13,557 nt of DNA from NCBI GenBank assembly GCA_955652855.1, contig CATPCN010000241.1, forward strand, positions 1-13,557. Reading direction: 5' to 3'. The position numbers were made by a program, and so were the translations under genes. Of this stretch, positions 1-7,252 are shown one piece after another. The notes beneath the pieces were generated by a model. That model was not told where the DNA came from, did not search any database, and worked only from the letters and a program-made list of their open reading frames with translations. The stretch is from an uncultured Chthoniobacterales bacterium (GTDB taxonomy: Bacteria; Verrucomicrobiota; Verrucomicrobiae; Chthoniobacterales; UBA10450). Position 1 is the stretch's first letter; the number at the start of each line of letters is the position of its first letter.

Positions 1-359
1 CCCAGATTGGTAGCACTATCGCCGCCTGCGAACTTCGTCGAGCCAACGCAGTTTGCGACAGTGCCGCCGACATTCGTAGTTCCGCCCGCTGCCACAAGCG
101 TGGAGGAATCTTTAATCCATGTATTCGACGTCGGGCCTGTACCCGACCCAGTCGTGCCGCCATGCACACCGATCTGATACGTCAGAGTCGCTGGGCAGGT
201 GAAATTGCTTATCTTTGCATATGCGCCACCACCGCCGCCGTCAGATGACGCAGTGTCGCCGCCTCCGCCGATTGCTTCCCACGTATTGGCGGCATCATTA
301 TAGTCGGCTGGCCTCGTAAATGAGGTGCCGGAGGTAAGAAAAACGACTTTATCGGCCAT
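1..359 (-). CDS. Glycine-rich phage tail fibre/tail-tip protein, N-terminal part (cut by window edge)
   Basis: Reading leftward from an ATG at 357-359, the frame is open for 119 codons to the window edge, so the C-terminus is missing. The product starts MADKVVFLTSGTSFTRPADY, continues with NTWEAIGGGGD, then a GGGGGAYAKISN segment, and repeated GG/GT-rich stretches. I recognise this start (a short strand 'F-x-SGTSxTxPADxN', then 'xIGGGG') from glycine-rich proteins near the ends of phage tail-fibre operons. They probably form a glycine-rich beta sandwich at the receptor-binding tip. It is the last visible gene of the tail cluster, 23 nt after the stop of the 383-1150 gene. An AGGGG sequence lies 9 nt upstream of the ATG. 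Function is inferred from composition and position only. Confidence 0.75.
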   Translation of the reverse strand, partial: MADKVVFLTSGTSFTRPADYNDAANTWEAIGGGGDTASSDGGGGGAYAKISNFTCPATLTYQIGVHGGTTGSGTGPTSNTWIKDSSTLVAAGGTTNVGGTVANCVGSTKFAGGDSATNL

Positions 360-382
360 TCAATGGACCCCTAATGGCCGAC

Positions 383-1150
383 TTATAGCTCTCCGGCGGT
401 AACATTAACGTCGAATGGAGTGCATGTATTCACGCCGTCCGCGCCAAACGAGGCGTCCAACCATCGAGCTGTGGACAGAGCTAGCCCGGAAATCACAACA
501 GTTAGTGAAAATGGATGAGGCGTCGCCGAGCTATCCATTGTCAGCGTTTGCGGCGAGCCGACCACGGTTCCGGTAAGTGCGGCGCCGTTTGCCGGCGCGC
601 TGCCGGATCCATGGCGCAACCGTATTGCACACTGGCCGCCGACCGCTGTGTTTTGCATCGAGCCAAATATTGTCACCAGCACGGTGCCGGTGTTTGTGGG
701 GGTAATTGAGCCAGCTAGACCCATCATTACGAGCGTGGCGGAGCTGGTAGCGCCAGGCGCGCTGACGGATGTCATGGATGAGGCAGGTGTTTTATATGTG
801 ACACTTTGGGTCGGCCATGATCCGCCGATCGTAATGCCATTACCTGCCGTAATGCCGGCCCCCGTCCAGGTTACGTTGGCGCCTTGGATAGTAAAGCCAG
901 TGCTCGCAGCTCCCGATGTCAGCGTACCAACACCCACCAAATTCGGTAGGCTTGTAATTGACGTCGTTATGCCAGCGAATGAGCACGAGCGATTCAGCGT
1001 GCCAGTCACCACCTCGCAGTACCATGTTTCTGTACCTCCATATGGCGTCGTTTGCGCGGTGTAATTAGTCGGCGGATTCTGGGCGCCTAGAGGTGACGCC
1101 CAGACAGGGAACGCGATTGCGAACGCAAGAAACCGACGCATCGCGCGCAT
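383..1150 (-). CDS. Exported or tail-fibre-like protein with N-terminal signal sequence (255 aa)
   Basis: No family recognised with certainty. The N-terminus is a clear Sec-type signal: RAMRR charged region, hydrophobic core LAFAIAFPVWA, and a likely cleavage after SPLGA at residue 23. The rest is rich in Thr, Ser, Gly and Val with many short predicted beta strands, typical of fibre or jelly-roll virion proteins. The mature part has four cysteines (WYC, RSC, GQC, NTC), an even number that would suit disulfides. The gene sits between the beta-helix spike and the glycine-rich tail protein. The ATG at 1148-1150 is preceded at 7 nt by GAGGG, part of a 17-bp sequence also found before the spike gene. 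It could be an exported host-interaction protein or a fibre with a hydrophobic anchor. Confidence 0.7.
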   Translation of the reverse strand: MRAMRRFLAFAIAFPVWASPLGAQNPPTNYTAQTTPYGGTETWYCEVVTGTLNRSCSFAGITTSITSLPNLVGVGTLTSGAASTGFTIQGANVTWTGAGITAGNGITIGGSWPTQSVTYKTPASSMTSVSAPGATSSATLVMMGLAGSITPTNTGTVLVTIFGSMQNTAVGGQCAIRLRHGSGSAPANGAALTGTVVGSPQTLTMDSSATPHPFSLTVVISGLALSTARWLDASFGADGVNTCTPFDVNVTAGEL

Positions 1151-1154
1151 TATT

Positions 1155-1171
1155 CATCCCTCATGGCCTCG
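1155..1171 (-). repeat. 17-bp direct repeat, copy A, carrying the ribosome-binding site of the 383-1150 gene
   Basis: On the coding strand this reads CGAGGCCATGAGGGATG and is identical to positions 2660-2676. Its GAGGG is placed 7 nt before the ATG of the next gene. A diverged relative, GGCCATTAGGGG, lies before the ATG at 359. Copy A falls in the 34-nt gap between the spike stop and the next gene. Confidence 0.8.
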
Positions 1172-1184
1172 GCCAACCGTGGCG

Positions 1185-2654
1185 TTAGAATTGTAACCCA
1201 GTTACGCTTGCACTAGCATCTACCGGAACCCATGTGGAACTCGCCCCGCCGAGGGACCGCCACTTTACAATGCCGTTTTTGTTCGCAGGTATCACTGCCG
1301 TAAGGCCCCCATTTACATCAACTGCGGATAGGGTAAACGCTCCCGGCGTTGCTGCCGATCTGACGATGGTGAACTCCATCCCCTTTGGAACCGAAGTGCC
1401 TGGCAGATTCACCACAATGTTATTGGCGAGCGTAGCGTTGAAAAACTGCACCCTCCCGGAGTTGAGTGTCATGTTGACCGGCGTGGTCGTTCCGTTTTGG
1501 GTCTCGGTAAAATCCTGGGATAAAACATTTGTATCCAACACCGGTAGTGCCACTGCGCCAAGCACCGCTCTGAGGTCAGTTGTAACTACGGACGTATTGA
1601 CTGCCGGGCCGTTAACTATGCCAGTGACTGATTGTATTCCAATACCGCCATACGGCAATAGATACGCGCCAGTCCCAGTACCACCTTGCAATCTACAGCT
1701 CAGTCCGGCTATGTTTAATAAGGCTGGCGCAGTAACACTATAGATAAATGTTACGAGGGACCCTGTAGTAAGCAGCAACGACGCCTGGCAGTTGATAATT
1801 GTCGCCGTTCCCTGCTCAAAACTCCACAATCCTAGTGTCCCGGACACGGTGGCAATCTCCACCCTGCAATTTATCACAGCCACCGTGCAATTAATAAATC
1901 TCATCTGCGAGAATCCAGAGTATGTCCCCAGATTAAATTCAACATTCTTGATCAGAACTGTATCACTCGCTACGACGTATATGGACTGTTCGAACGACAA
2001 GTCATTTCTAAAATAGCAATCTTCAACCAACACTTCCGGTTGTCCGACTGCTGTGGCGCATCCAAGCCACACCCCGGCCCCGGCTAGTGTTGGCCCGAAC
2101 CAACATTTGAGGACGCTAATTCCCCAGACTGATACTGTATTGGAGGTTGCTTTGATAGATATTGCCCGGTAACCATTTATGAATGAACATTGCCTGATCG
2201 TAATTTCATAAAACGTTGCTCCATCAGGGGCGTTAAAATAAATTGCGACAGACAGAGTGTTCGAGGATGTTTGTTGCGTGGCCCATGTAAACTGAATATT
2301 ATTGATCTGCCACCCCCACGTCAGGGTTGTGGTCAGCTGAAAAATCGGCGTATTATTCGTGTTCTGCTTGATAACTGTTCCACCCATCGATCCACCTTCG
2401 ATGAACCAGCCAGTTCCAAACGGAATCGTTATCGCCGACGAGATTAGATATGTGCCTTGTGGAAGAAATCCGCGAAGCCCTTTTGGAACGATGTATGTGA
2501 TAAGCGCCTGCAACGCGGCGGTGTCATCCGCTACGCCGTCGCCTTTTGCCCCGAACGATTGAGCGTTTACAGCCGTCCCGCCATACAAATCCACGAAATT
2601 CTTCTGGATCGCATCGAACGATTGGGAATGCTCGGTCAGGGGAATATCAGCCAT
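1185..2654 (-). CDS. Tail spike/fibre with pectate-lyase-like beta-helix domain
   Basis: The 489-aa product begins with a short virion-attachment-like segment (MADIPLTEHSQSFDAIQKNF). At about residues 29-50 comes VNAQSFGAKGDGVADDTAAL, the hallmark of the Pectate_lyase_3 superfamily (FGAxGDGxxDDTxA). Then follow RGFLPQGTYLIS and a long series of beta-strand repeats with stacked Asn-Cys pairs (NCTV, NCRV, NCQAS), as in right-handed parallel beta-helices. The last 100 residues are a separate beta-rich region that could serve for trimerisation. Such proteins bind, and often cut, surface polysaccharide on the host. I cannot see catalytic residues well enough to claim enzyme activity. The ATG follows the stop of the 2655-2918 gene directly, with GAGGG 8 nt upstream. 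Confidence 0.88.
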   Translation of the reverse strand: MADIPLTEHSQSFDAIQKNFVDLYGGTAVNAQSFGAKGDGVADDTAALQALITYIVPKGLRGFLPQGTYLISSAITIPFGTGWFIEGGSMGGTVIKQNTNNTPIFQLTTTLTWGWQINNIQFTWATQQTSSNTLSVAIYFNAPDGATFYEITIRQCSFINGYRAISIKATSNTVSVWGISVLKCWFGPTLAGAGVWLGCATAVGQPEVLVEDCYFRNDLSFEQSIYVVASDTVLIKNVEFNLGTYSGFSQMRFINCTVAVINCRVEIATVSGTLGLWSFEQGTATIINCQASLLLTTGSLVTFIYSVTAPALLNIAGLSCRLQGGTGTGAYLLPYGGIGIQSVTGIVNGPAVNTSVVTTDLRAVLGAVALPVLDTNVLSQDFTETQNGTTTPVNMTLNSGRVQFFNATLANNIVVNLPGTSVPKGMEFTIVRSAATPGAFTLSAVDVNGGLTAVIPANKNGIVKWRSLGGASSTWVPVDASASVTGLQF

Positions 2655-2918
2655 TTATGCATCCCTCATGGCCTCGAACAAGCGACCGGCAGCCTCCCAG
2701 CGCTCCAGTTTCCTTTCAATAACATCGCATGGCTTGCCAACACAATGCTTGCAGATCAGCGCGTCGCAGCAGGTGCAGCGGCCACCCAACTCTACCGGAT
2801 CGCACTTCGCCGGAACAAACGTAACCCGATTGCAATGCTTGCAGGTAAAGGAGTCCTCCTCTATCGTTCCCGCGTCAGGGTCGACGATAATGGAATATCC
2901 ACCTGGCTTCCGAAACAT
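2655..2918 (-). CDS. Small zinc-binding-type phage protein (87 aa)
   Basis: The product opens MFRKPGGYSIIVDPDAGTIE and carries Cys pairs at 26/29 (CKHC), 48/51 (CTCC) and 56/59 (CKHC), plus single Cys at 39 and 64. This layout fits one or two zinc ribbons. I recognise the pattern MFRKPGGY...C-x2-C...GGRC-x2-C-x4-C-x2-C from small proteins encoded between capsid and tail genes in alphaproteobacterial phages, where the function is unknown. A role in head-tail joining or as a chaperone is only a guess. It starts 4 nt after the stop of the 2922-3416 gene with no good Shine-Dalgarno, so translational coupling is likely. Its last codons contain one copy of the 17-bp repeat, which gives the RBS for the spike gene. 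Confidence 0.8.
   Translation of the reverse strand: MFRKPGGYSIIVDPDAGTIEEDSFTCKHCNRVTFVPAKCDPVELGGRCTCCDALICKHCVGKPCDVIERKLERWEAAGRLFEAMRDA
2660..2676 (-). repeat. 17-bp direct repeat, copy B, carrying the ribosome-binding site of the spike gene
   Basis: This is identical to 1155-1171 (CGAGGCCATGAGGGATG on the coding strand). Here it also encodes the C-terminal residues EAMRD of the zinc-binding-type protein. Its GAGGG is 8 nt before the spike ATG at 2652-2654. Confidence 0.8.
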
Positions 2919-2921
2919 AAC

Positions 2922-3416
2922 TCAGAAGTCGTCGTACTTGAAGTCGACCAGAACAAACGATGTGTAGGTTGGCGATAACGCCCGCCCAACGAGTCCGTTC
3001 AGGTTTGTCGCCGGCCAGATCAATTCCGAGCCAGGATTGGCAAACCATTGCTGCGCCGCACGCTGGTTAAGAGACCTGGACCATAGCGAACCAACGAATG
3101 CCGTGCCGCCAGTGACGGTCGGCTCGACGGTGTGATTAACCGCCGTAACCGACCTGGTTACCACATCCGCTGGGTTGACTGGGTTTGCCGCAGGAGACGG
3201 GGCGGAGGCAGTGCCAAGCGTAGTCGATCTCGCGACGTCATAGACGATCTGACAGTCCGTCGCGTTAGGCGGGCCATCTGCGCCAACCGCGATTTCGACG
3301 ATCTGACCACGGCCGAGTGTGGCGGTCACGGCCTGAATCAGTGTCTGGGACTTCAAAGTAGTCGTCAGCGCTTGCTGAGAGCCGGCCATTCTATTGTTGA
3401 CTGAGTACCTTGCCAT
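2922..3416 (-). CDS. Probable virion structural protein (164 aa)
   Basis: The product begins MARYSVNNRMAGSQQALTTT, followed by QAVTATLGRGQIVEIAVGAD, a Pro/Ala-rich linker, NQRAAQQWFANPGSELIWPA and a beta-rich end. The patterns 'RGQI-x-EI-x-VGxxGxP', 'NQRAxxxW' and 'PGSExxWPAT' resemble small structural proteins, possibly decoration or head-completion proteins, that I recall near capsid genes of Rhizobiales phages. There is no signal peptide. An AAGGA sequence lies 9 nt before the ATG at 3414-3416. The position after the coat gene supports a virion role. The exact role is unknown. Confidence 0.72.
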   Translation of the reverse strand: MARYSVNNRMAGSQQALTTTLKSQTLIQAVTATLGRGQIVEIAVGADGPPNATDCQIVYDVARSTTLGTASAPSPAANPVNPADVVTRSVTAVNHTVEPTVTGGTAFVGSLWSRSLNQRAAQQWFANPGSELIWPATNLNGLVGRALSPTYTSFVLVDFKYDDF

Positions 3417-3422
3417 TAGATT

Positions 3423-3746
3423 TTATCCTTTTGGTAGCGGCGGCCGCCCTGGCCCGCGCTTCTGTTCGTCGACCTCGGGCTTTGTTGCTTCCTGACGAGG
3501 CGTCGGATCACGATGGAAGTCCGCCGGAAAGTGTCCAGCTGGAGGCTCAAGCTTGATCTCATGCCCAACTTTTACCGGATGCGTTGTCGAAGGCCCTGCG
3601 GCTTCCGAGATGTGCTCCGCCGTCTGATGCTCCGGCTTGAGGATGACCTTGTAGTCCGCGCTCCAACCGGCTGGGAGATGCACGCCGTCCGGAAGATCGA
3701 ACAGGCACGCCTCACCGGTTGGCTTGTAGCCCCACTTGGTTGCCAT
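3423..3746 (-). CDS. Hypothetical phage protein with Pro-rich, basic C-terminal tail (107 aa)
   Basis: Not recognised. The product begins MATKWGYKPTGEACLFDLPD, has a short globular part with 'LPAGWSADYKVI', then a disordered, Pro/Glu/Lys-rich half ending KRGPGRPPLPKG. The GRPP core resembles an AT-hook, so weak DNA contact is possible but unproven. In related phages a gene of this kind, 'W-x-LPxGW', lies between capsid and tail proteins. I chose the ATG at 3744-3746 because it shares one base with the stop of the upstream gene (TGATG), indicating coupling. A GTG one codon earlier is also possible. Confidence 0.68.
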   Translation of the reverse strand: MATKWGYKPTGEACLFDLPDGVHLPAGWSADYKVILKPEHQTAEHISEAAGPSTTHPVKVGHEIKLEPPAGHFPADFHRDPTPRQEATKPEVDEQKRGPGRPPLPKG

Positions 3747-4309
3747 CACATCACCGCTGCTTCGAAGTAATTCAGGGCGATATCGGTCAGCGCGGTCGCC
3801 GCATTACCGGTTACCGCAACGAGGATATCCTTGGTTTCGTCAGCCGTTAGGAATGATGGAGCCACCTGAACGATGAACGTTGGCGCCGACCCGAACCAAC
3901 TGAGCAGACCAAAGCCTATCTCGTTGTTGACGCCGACGACGTCCATAATTGCTGCCTCCAGCAGGAACGGCAGAGCATTCGTCACCACGACACCGGTGGT
4001 AACCAACGTCGTTCCGCCGGCGCCCACTGTCGCACCAACCACTGCTGTGGCCGGGTTAACGATGATCTTGACGGTTTTGTTGTTTGCGGTTGCGCCAAAC
4101 ATGCCAAACGCGGATATCCTAATGCCGCGATTGGAGCCTGCTGCGTCGAACGTGTTGGCCGGAATAGTGAAGGCCGCAAGAACGCTGTCGACAGCCAGAG
4201 CGCCAGGATTGACGCCAGCTACCGGGAATGTCTGCCGCCCGGTGCCGCCCGGGAAGTAATTTAATTGCTGAAGGCCGAGGCCTCCAGTCGATGCGGTTGC
4301 TACGGGCAT
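3746..4309 (-). CDS. Probable virion protein (187 aa), decoration or head-fibre type
   Basis: The product is Ala/Gly/Val/Thr-rich with no cysteine and no signal peptide. It starts MPVATASTGGLGLQQLNYFP and shows many alternating hydrophobic strands (FTIPANTF, TVKIIVNPATAVV, FIVQVAPSF), as in a beta-sandwich or jelly roll. It lies directly downstream of the coat gene, where tailed phages often encode decoration or head-fibre proteins. AGGGAG lies 8 nt before the ATG. Its stop overlaps the next start by one base. The assignment rests on context and strand pattern, not on a recognised family. Confidence 0.68.
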   Translation of the reverse strand: MPVATASTGGLGLQQLNYFPGGTGRQTFPVAGVNPGALAVDSVLAAFTIPANTFDAAGSNRGIRISAFGMFGATANNKTVKIIVNPATAVVGATVGAGGTTLVTTGVVVTNALPFLLEAAIMDVVGVNNEIGFGLLSWFGSAPTFIVQVAPSFLTADETKDILVAVTGNAATALTDIALNYFEAAVM

Positions 4310-4329
4310 TTCTTAAACTCCCTATGGGA

Positions 4330-5562
4330 TTAGGTTCCGGAAAGCCGTACGGCCAGCCGCTCGTCTATAACCTTGACGCCGTAGAGGACATCCAGACGCC
4401 ATGCATTGTTGTCGTTCGTTCCGTCATAAACCGGAATCACCCGCACGCTGATGCCCTTATGGGACATGCGTGAAACCTTCACCGCACCTTCCGGGCGAAC
4501 CATGGGAACCATGACCAGCGCGAACGCATTGCGGTGGAAGATCATGTTTTGCCGGAAGTTGGTGGAAGCAGCACCAGACCATGTCAGGACAGCGCCAGCA
4601 GCCGGAGCCGCCGAGATGTTCTGATAGGCGCCGGTCAGGATCATCGCAGGGCGGATCGTCACTGTGGCCAGGCCGCCGCCGTCCGCAGTCGCAGCGGTTG
4701 TAACCGTGAACTGCTTCAGGAAGGTCTGCACGCCTTTGTTTACAGGGTTGACATCGAACACGCCGGCAAGGGTAAAGACTTCGCCAGCGGAAATTGTGCC
4801 GCCTGCGCCAAGACCGCTGATGGCCAGTGTTTGGGTGCCGGTGTCCTTTGATGCCGCGTATGTTGTCGGCACGCCGGAGTTGTTAGTGCCGTTGGTGCGG
4901 GTTCCGGTGGTGAGCGTTCCGACGTTCTGGACGCCATACGCCTCGACGCCATCGATAGTGCCTAGGATGCCACGCCGATAAGCTTCGCCTACAGCTTTCT
5001 CGTTGAAGATGGACGATGGGCCGGTGATAGATGCGAGCATGCCGCGCTTATCGCGAGGGGTGAGAACGGCAGTCCGGTCCTCGAGAGGCACAGCGCCGTT
5101 GTTGAGACGTTCGGTGCCGGCTGCGAAGCTATCGAAGTTGGAGAGAGTGGCGCCAGGAGTTCCAACCCAGTTGTTGACGTTCGGAAAGAGTCCAAACAGA
5201 TCCACATCGACTTTATCCGCCAATCTGACCATTGCAGGCTCGATAACCCGCTCCGCCAGATCGCCAATCTTAAGAGTTAGATCGGTGGAGGTAAAGCTGA
5301 AGTCGACACCGACTTGCTGGTTAATAACGACCGAGGTTGAGCCTTCGGTTGTGTCCTGAGCCGCCATGATCGGGCCGGTACGGAGCGTGTACTGCGCCGG
5401 CTTGCGGATTGTAACGGTATCGCCGATTTTGTAGCCGTTGATGTTTTTGTCGAATTCTGACTCGTAGCCGCGATAGACCTTATCGGCAATGACGAGGTTG
5501 TTTTCGAGGATCATCAACGCTTCGCGGGCAATGATAGCCGCGGTAAGCATCGTATTGGCCAT
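4330..5562 (-). CDS. Major capsid (coat) protein, P22 gp5-like
   Basis: The 410-aa length is close to P22 coat (430 aa). The N-terminus MANTMLTAAIIAREALMILE, followed by NLVIADKVYRGYESEF and IGDTVTIRKPAQYTLR, is typical of the P22-type HK97-fold coat family: an N-terminal helix arm, then a 'GDTVxIRKP' E-loop region. LTPRDKRGML, about halfway along, and the C-terminal RVIPVYDGTNDNNAWRLDVL and 'GVKVIDERLAVRL' also fit. There are no cysteines. It assembles the icosahedral shell with the scaffold encoded just upstream. AGGGA lies 8 nt before the ATG, and the gap to the scaffold stop is 18 nt, consistent with strong co-expression. Confidence 0.93.
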   Translation of the reverse strand: MANTMLTAAIIAREALMILENNLVIADKVYRGYESEFDKNINGYKIGDTVTIRKPAQYTLRTGPIMAAQDTTEGSTSVVINQQVGVDFSFTSTDLTLKIGDLAERVIEPAMVRLADKVDVDLFGLFPNVNNWVGTPGATLSNFDSFAAGTERLNNGAVPLEDRTAVLTPRDKRGMLASITGPSSIFNEKAVGEAYRRGILGTIDGVEAYGVQNVGTLTTGTRTNGTNNSGVPTTYAASKDTGTQTLAISGLGAGGTISAGEVFTLAGVFDVNPVNKGVQTFLKQFTVTTAATADGGGLATVTIRPAMILTGAYQNISAAPAAGAVLTWSGAASTNFRQNMIFHRNAFALVMVPMVRPEGAVKVSRMSHKGISVRVIPVYDGTNDNNAWRLDVLYGVKVIDERLAVRLSGT

Positions 5563-5580
5563 AGCCTTAATCCCTTAGGA

Positions 5581-6471
5581 TTATAGGCTCTTTCCACCGC
5601 CAGCTTTGCGCCAGGATTTATATTCCTCCATCGACATCTTTTCAGGGTCGTTCTTGGAGGGTGGCGCGATACCGCCTTTAATCGGTTCGACGGGAGCAGG
5701 AGCCTTGGTCACAGTTTTAGGTGTGGCCGAGGATACGGATGCTTCCAATTTACCGATTTCCCGCGCTGCCGCGAATGGCGGCATTTCATTAAGACGTTGA
5801 ACAACCTTAGGATTCTTACTTAGATAGTAAGCTAGCTCTGGGCCTTTGTCCGAAGATAGAATTAGGTGAATAACCCCGGGGTGTGTTGGCGACATCGTCG
5901 CCGCCTTCGTGACTTCATCGAAATCCTTAAGAGTCTCCCGCGCCTTGTCCGCACGGTCCTTAAAGGCCTCAATAATCTCGTCCTGTTCCGCTTTTTGATG
6001 CTCCTGGGCCTGTTCGGCCTTTTGCCTCAATTCACGGTTGACGATACGTCTCTCGGTTTCATATGCAATTGTCGCATTTTGATACGCGAGATAGTCGCTG
6101 AAGTCCTTTTCCTGAGGTGCTGCTCCTATTTCTCTCTCTACGAGGCTATGTAGCGCCGCTGCATCGTCCTGTTTTGGAACGATTGCCTTAAGAGCATCCA
6201 ACTCGGCTTGCGCGGCCGCCAACCTGGCCTTAAGCCGTGCTGTACCGCTCCGCTTTTTGCGCTCCGGCTCACTTTCTTCGTCTGAATCCTCGGCCTGCTC
6301 CGCGTCTTTCGCGGTTTCTTCGGCTTTGGGCTCTGTATCTTCGGGGGTGACCTTTTCCGTGTCCTCGGCGGCCGGCGTATCGTCGCCAGCATCTGCGTCA
6401 AGATCGGTAATTAGGTCCTTTGGCTCGGGAGCCGGCGTAGTCGCCTGCTCAACCTTGTCCGTGTCAGCCAT
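5581..6471 (-). CDS. Scaffolding protein, P22 gp8-like
   Basis: The product is 296 aa, against 303 aa for P22 gp8. The first 70 residues are very acidic (many Glu/Asp, with DLITDLDADAGDDTPA), followed by a basic patch ERKKRSGTARLKARLAA, a long charged helical centre with coiled-coil character around residues 140-175, and a short C-terminal segment PEKMSMEEYKSWRKAGGGKS. The 'MSMEEYxxWR' end is typical of phage scaffolds and corresponds to the small helical coat-binding domain. It would guide coat and portal into the procapsid and then leave. AAGG lies 6 nt before the ATG. It stands directly upstream of coat, as in P22. Confidence 0.9.
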   Translation of the reverse strand: MADTDKVEQATTPAPEPKDLITDLDADAGDDTPAAEDTEKVTPEDTEPKAEETAKDAEQAEDSDEESEPERKKRSGTARLKARLAAAQAELDALKAIVPKQDDAAALHSLVEREIGAAPQEKDFSDYLAYQNATIAYETERRIVNRELRQKAEQAQEHQKAEQDEIIEAFKDRADKARETLKDFDEVTKAATMSPTHPGVIHLILSSDKGPELAYYLSKNPKVVQRLNEMPPFAAAREIGKLEASVSSATPKTVTKAPAPVEPIKGGIAPPSKNDPEKMSMEEYKSWRKAGGGKSL

Positions 6472-6504
6472 AATATGCCTTATTTTCCTCGTTGCAAGCG
6501 ATTT

Positions 6505-6717
6505 TTAATCCAAATCTGGAAGTTGCTCGAACGTCACAAACCGGATCATTAAATCCGACTGCACATCATCGCCAGCCACAAACTTCCCATTGTCTATTTC
6601 GTCTGTTAGCGGCATGGCTGCATCACACTTCCCGACCCACCAACCATCCGAGCGCTCTTGATAGCCTTTGGTAGTCAGATACTCGCGCTGGCGCTTTCTA
6701 GCTTCTTCAAGTGTCAT
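6505..6717 (-). CDS. Hypothetical small phage protein (70 aa)
   Basis: Not recognised. The N-terminal helix TLEEARKRQREYLTTKGY is followed by a Trp-rich turn (DGWWVGKCDAAMP) and an acidic, hydrophobic C-terminus ending VTFEQLPDLD. No signal peptide or membrane segment is seen. The ATG overlaps the stop of the 59-aa gene upstream by 4 nt (ATGA), and 33 nt separate its stop from the scaffold start. Confidence 0.62.
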   Translation of the reverse strand: MTLEEARKRQREYLTTKGYQERSDGWWVGKCDAAMPLTDEIDNGKFVAGDDVQSDLMIRFVTFEQLPDLD

Positions 6718-6893
6718 CTGGCCACCATATCCAAATCGTGATCAAAAGGAAGAAGAATTGACCTATGTCGGCGCTCGTCAACAGTCAATGGCCTCCAACA
6801 GTCCTCGCATACCCATCCGTACCAATGGTCGCACCATACGATCGTGGAAGGCGAATTTGACTCACCGCAGAACGAGCAGTCGATTATCTGCAT
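6714..6893 (-). CDS. Small zinc-ribbon-like protein (59 aa)
   Basis: A short gene read directly from the sequence. It starts at ATG 6891-6893 and stops at TGA 6714-6716. The product begins MQIIDCSFCGESNSPSTIVW and has C6-x2-C9, C21, and C29-x2-C32 (VCEDCW), a four-Cys knuckle arrangement expected to bind zinc. The remainder is charged, ending HDLDMVAR. The 5' end overlaps the upstream 122-aa gene by 10 nt, and the 3' end overlaps the next gene by ATGA, so it fills what would otherwise be a 166-nt hole in an otherwise gap-free operon. No strong Shine-Dalgarno is seen, so it is probably coupled. Function unknown. Similar knuckles occur in small phage proteins that bind nucleic acid or partner proteins. 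Confidence 0.7.
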   Translation of the reverse strand: MQIIDCSFCGESNSPSTIVWCDHWYGWVCEDCWRPLTVDERRHRSILLPFDHDLDMVAR

Positions 6894-7252
6894 ACGTAGA
6901 ATAGCTTCTGCTGCCCATCGCGAGGATCAATCATGTTCCGCCAGCAATTCTCATTGCTCCAGGCCTGCCCGGCAGCGATAAATGGGGTTTCAACCACGTT
7001 CCCAACTCCAGCAGCAACGTATCCTACGCCAGATCCAATCGCATTGAATGGAGCAGCGAGCCATGAGCCAAATCCCCATTCCGGTTGCGGACGTTGAGGA
7101 GTAGGTGGCATGACGTGCCACGTCGGAACGTGCTGCGCGTGTTGAGCAGAAATAACCTTCTTATGCGCGACGACCGGTGGGGCAACACCCTGAGCTAATG
7201 CCCCATTTAGGCCTAGTGACATGATTGCCACGGATAGTCCTATCGCTCTCAT
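6884..7252 (-). CDS. Exported small protein with signal peptide and Gly-rich hydrophobic segment (122 aa)
   Basis: Not recognised. The N-terminus MRAIGLSVAIMSLGLNGALA is a good Sec signal with probable cleavage after residue 20. A His/Pro-rich region follows (HAQHVPTWHVMPPTPQRPQP), then a Gly/Ala-rich hydrophobic stretch (NAIGSGVGYVAAGVGNVVE) that could insert in a membrane, and a C-terminal part with two cysteines (ENCW, YVCR), able to form one disulfide. It lies between portal and scaffold genes, where P22 has nothing comparable. GGAG lies 8 nt before the ATG, which also overlaps the upstream stop (ATGA). Possible roles are periplasmic or envelope action during ejection or exclusion. This is inference. 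Confidence 0.68.
   Translation of the reverse strand: MRAIGLSVAIMSLGLNGALAQGVAPPVVAHKKVISAQHAQHVPTWHVMPPTPQRPQPEWGFGSWLAAPFNAIGSGVGYVAAGVGNVVETPFIAAGQAWSNENCWRNMIDPRDGQQKLFYVCR

Noticed and set aside
648..1064. Plus-strand ORF of 138 codons opposite the 255-aa exported gene
   Set aside because: Antisense shadow. The minus-strand product has a clear signal peptide and RBS.
1164..1175. TGGCCTCGGCCA inverted repeat as terminator or operator
   Set aside because: The loop is only 2 nt, there is no following T-run on the coding strand, and the second copy of the surrounding repeat at 2660-2676 does not keep the second arm.
1234..1743. Plus-strand ORF of 169 codons opposite the spike gene
   Set aside because: Antisense shadow of a beta-helix coding region. 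No recognisable motif, no RBS context, and no other plus-strand gene in the window.
2457..2978. Plus-strand ORF of 173 codons across the spike, zinc-protein and 164-aa genes
   Set aside because: It spans the boundaries of three well-supported minus-strand genes and shows no protein-like motif.
3423..3460. AT-hook DNA-binding domain in the 107-aa protein
   Set aside because: A single GRPP core in a disordered Pro-rich tail is too weak to assign a DNA-binding function.
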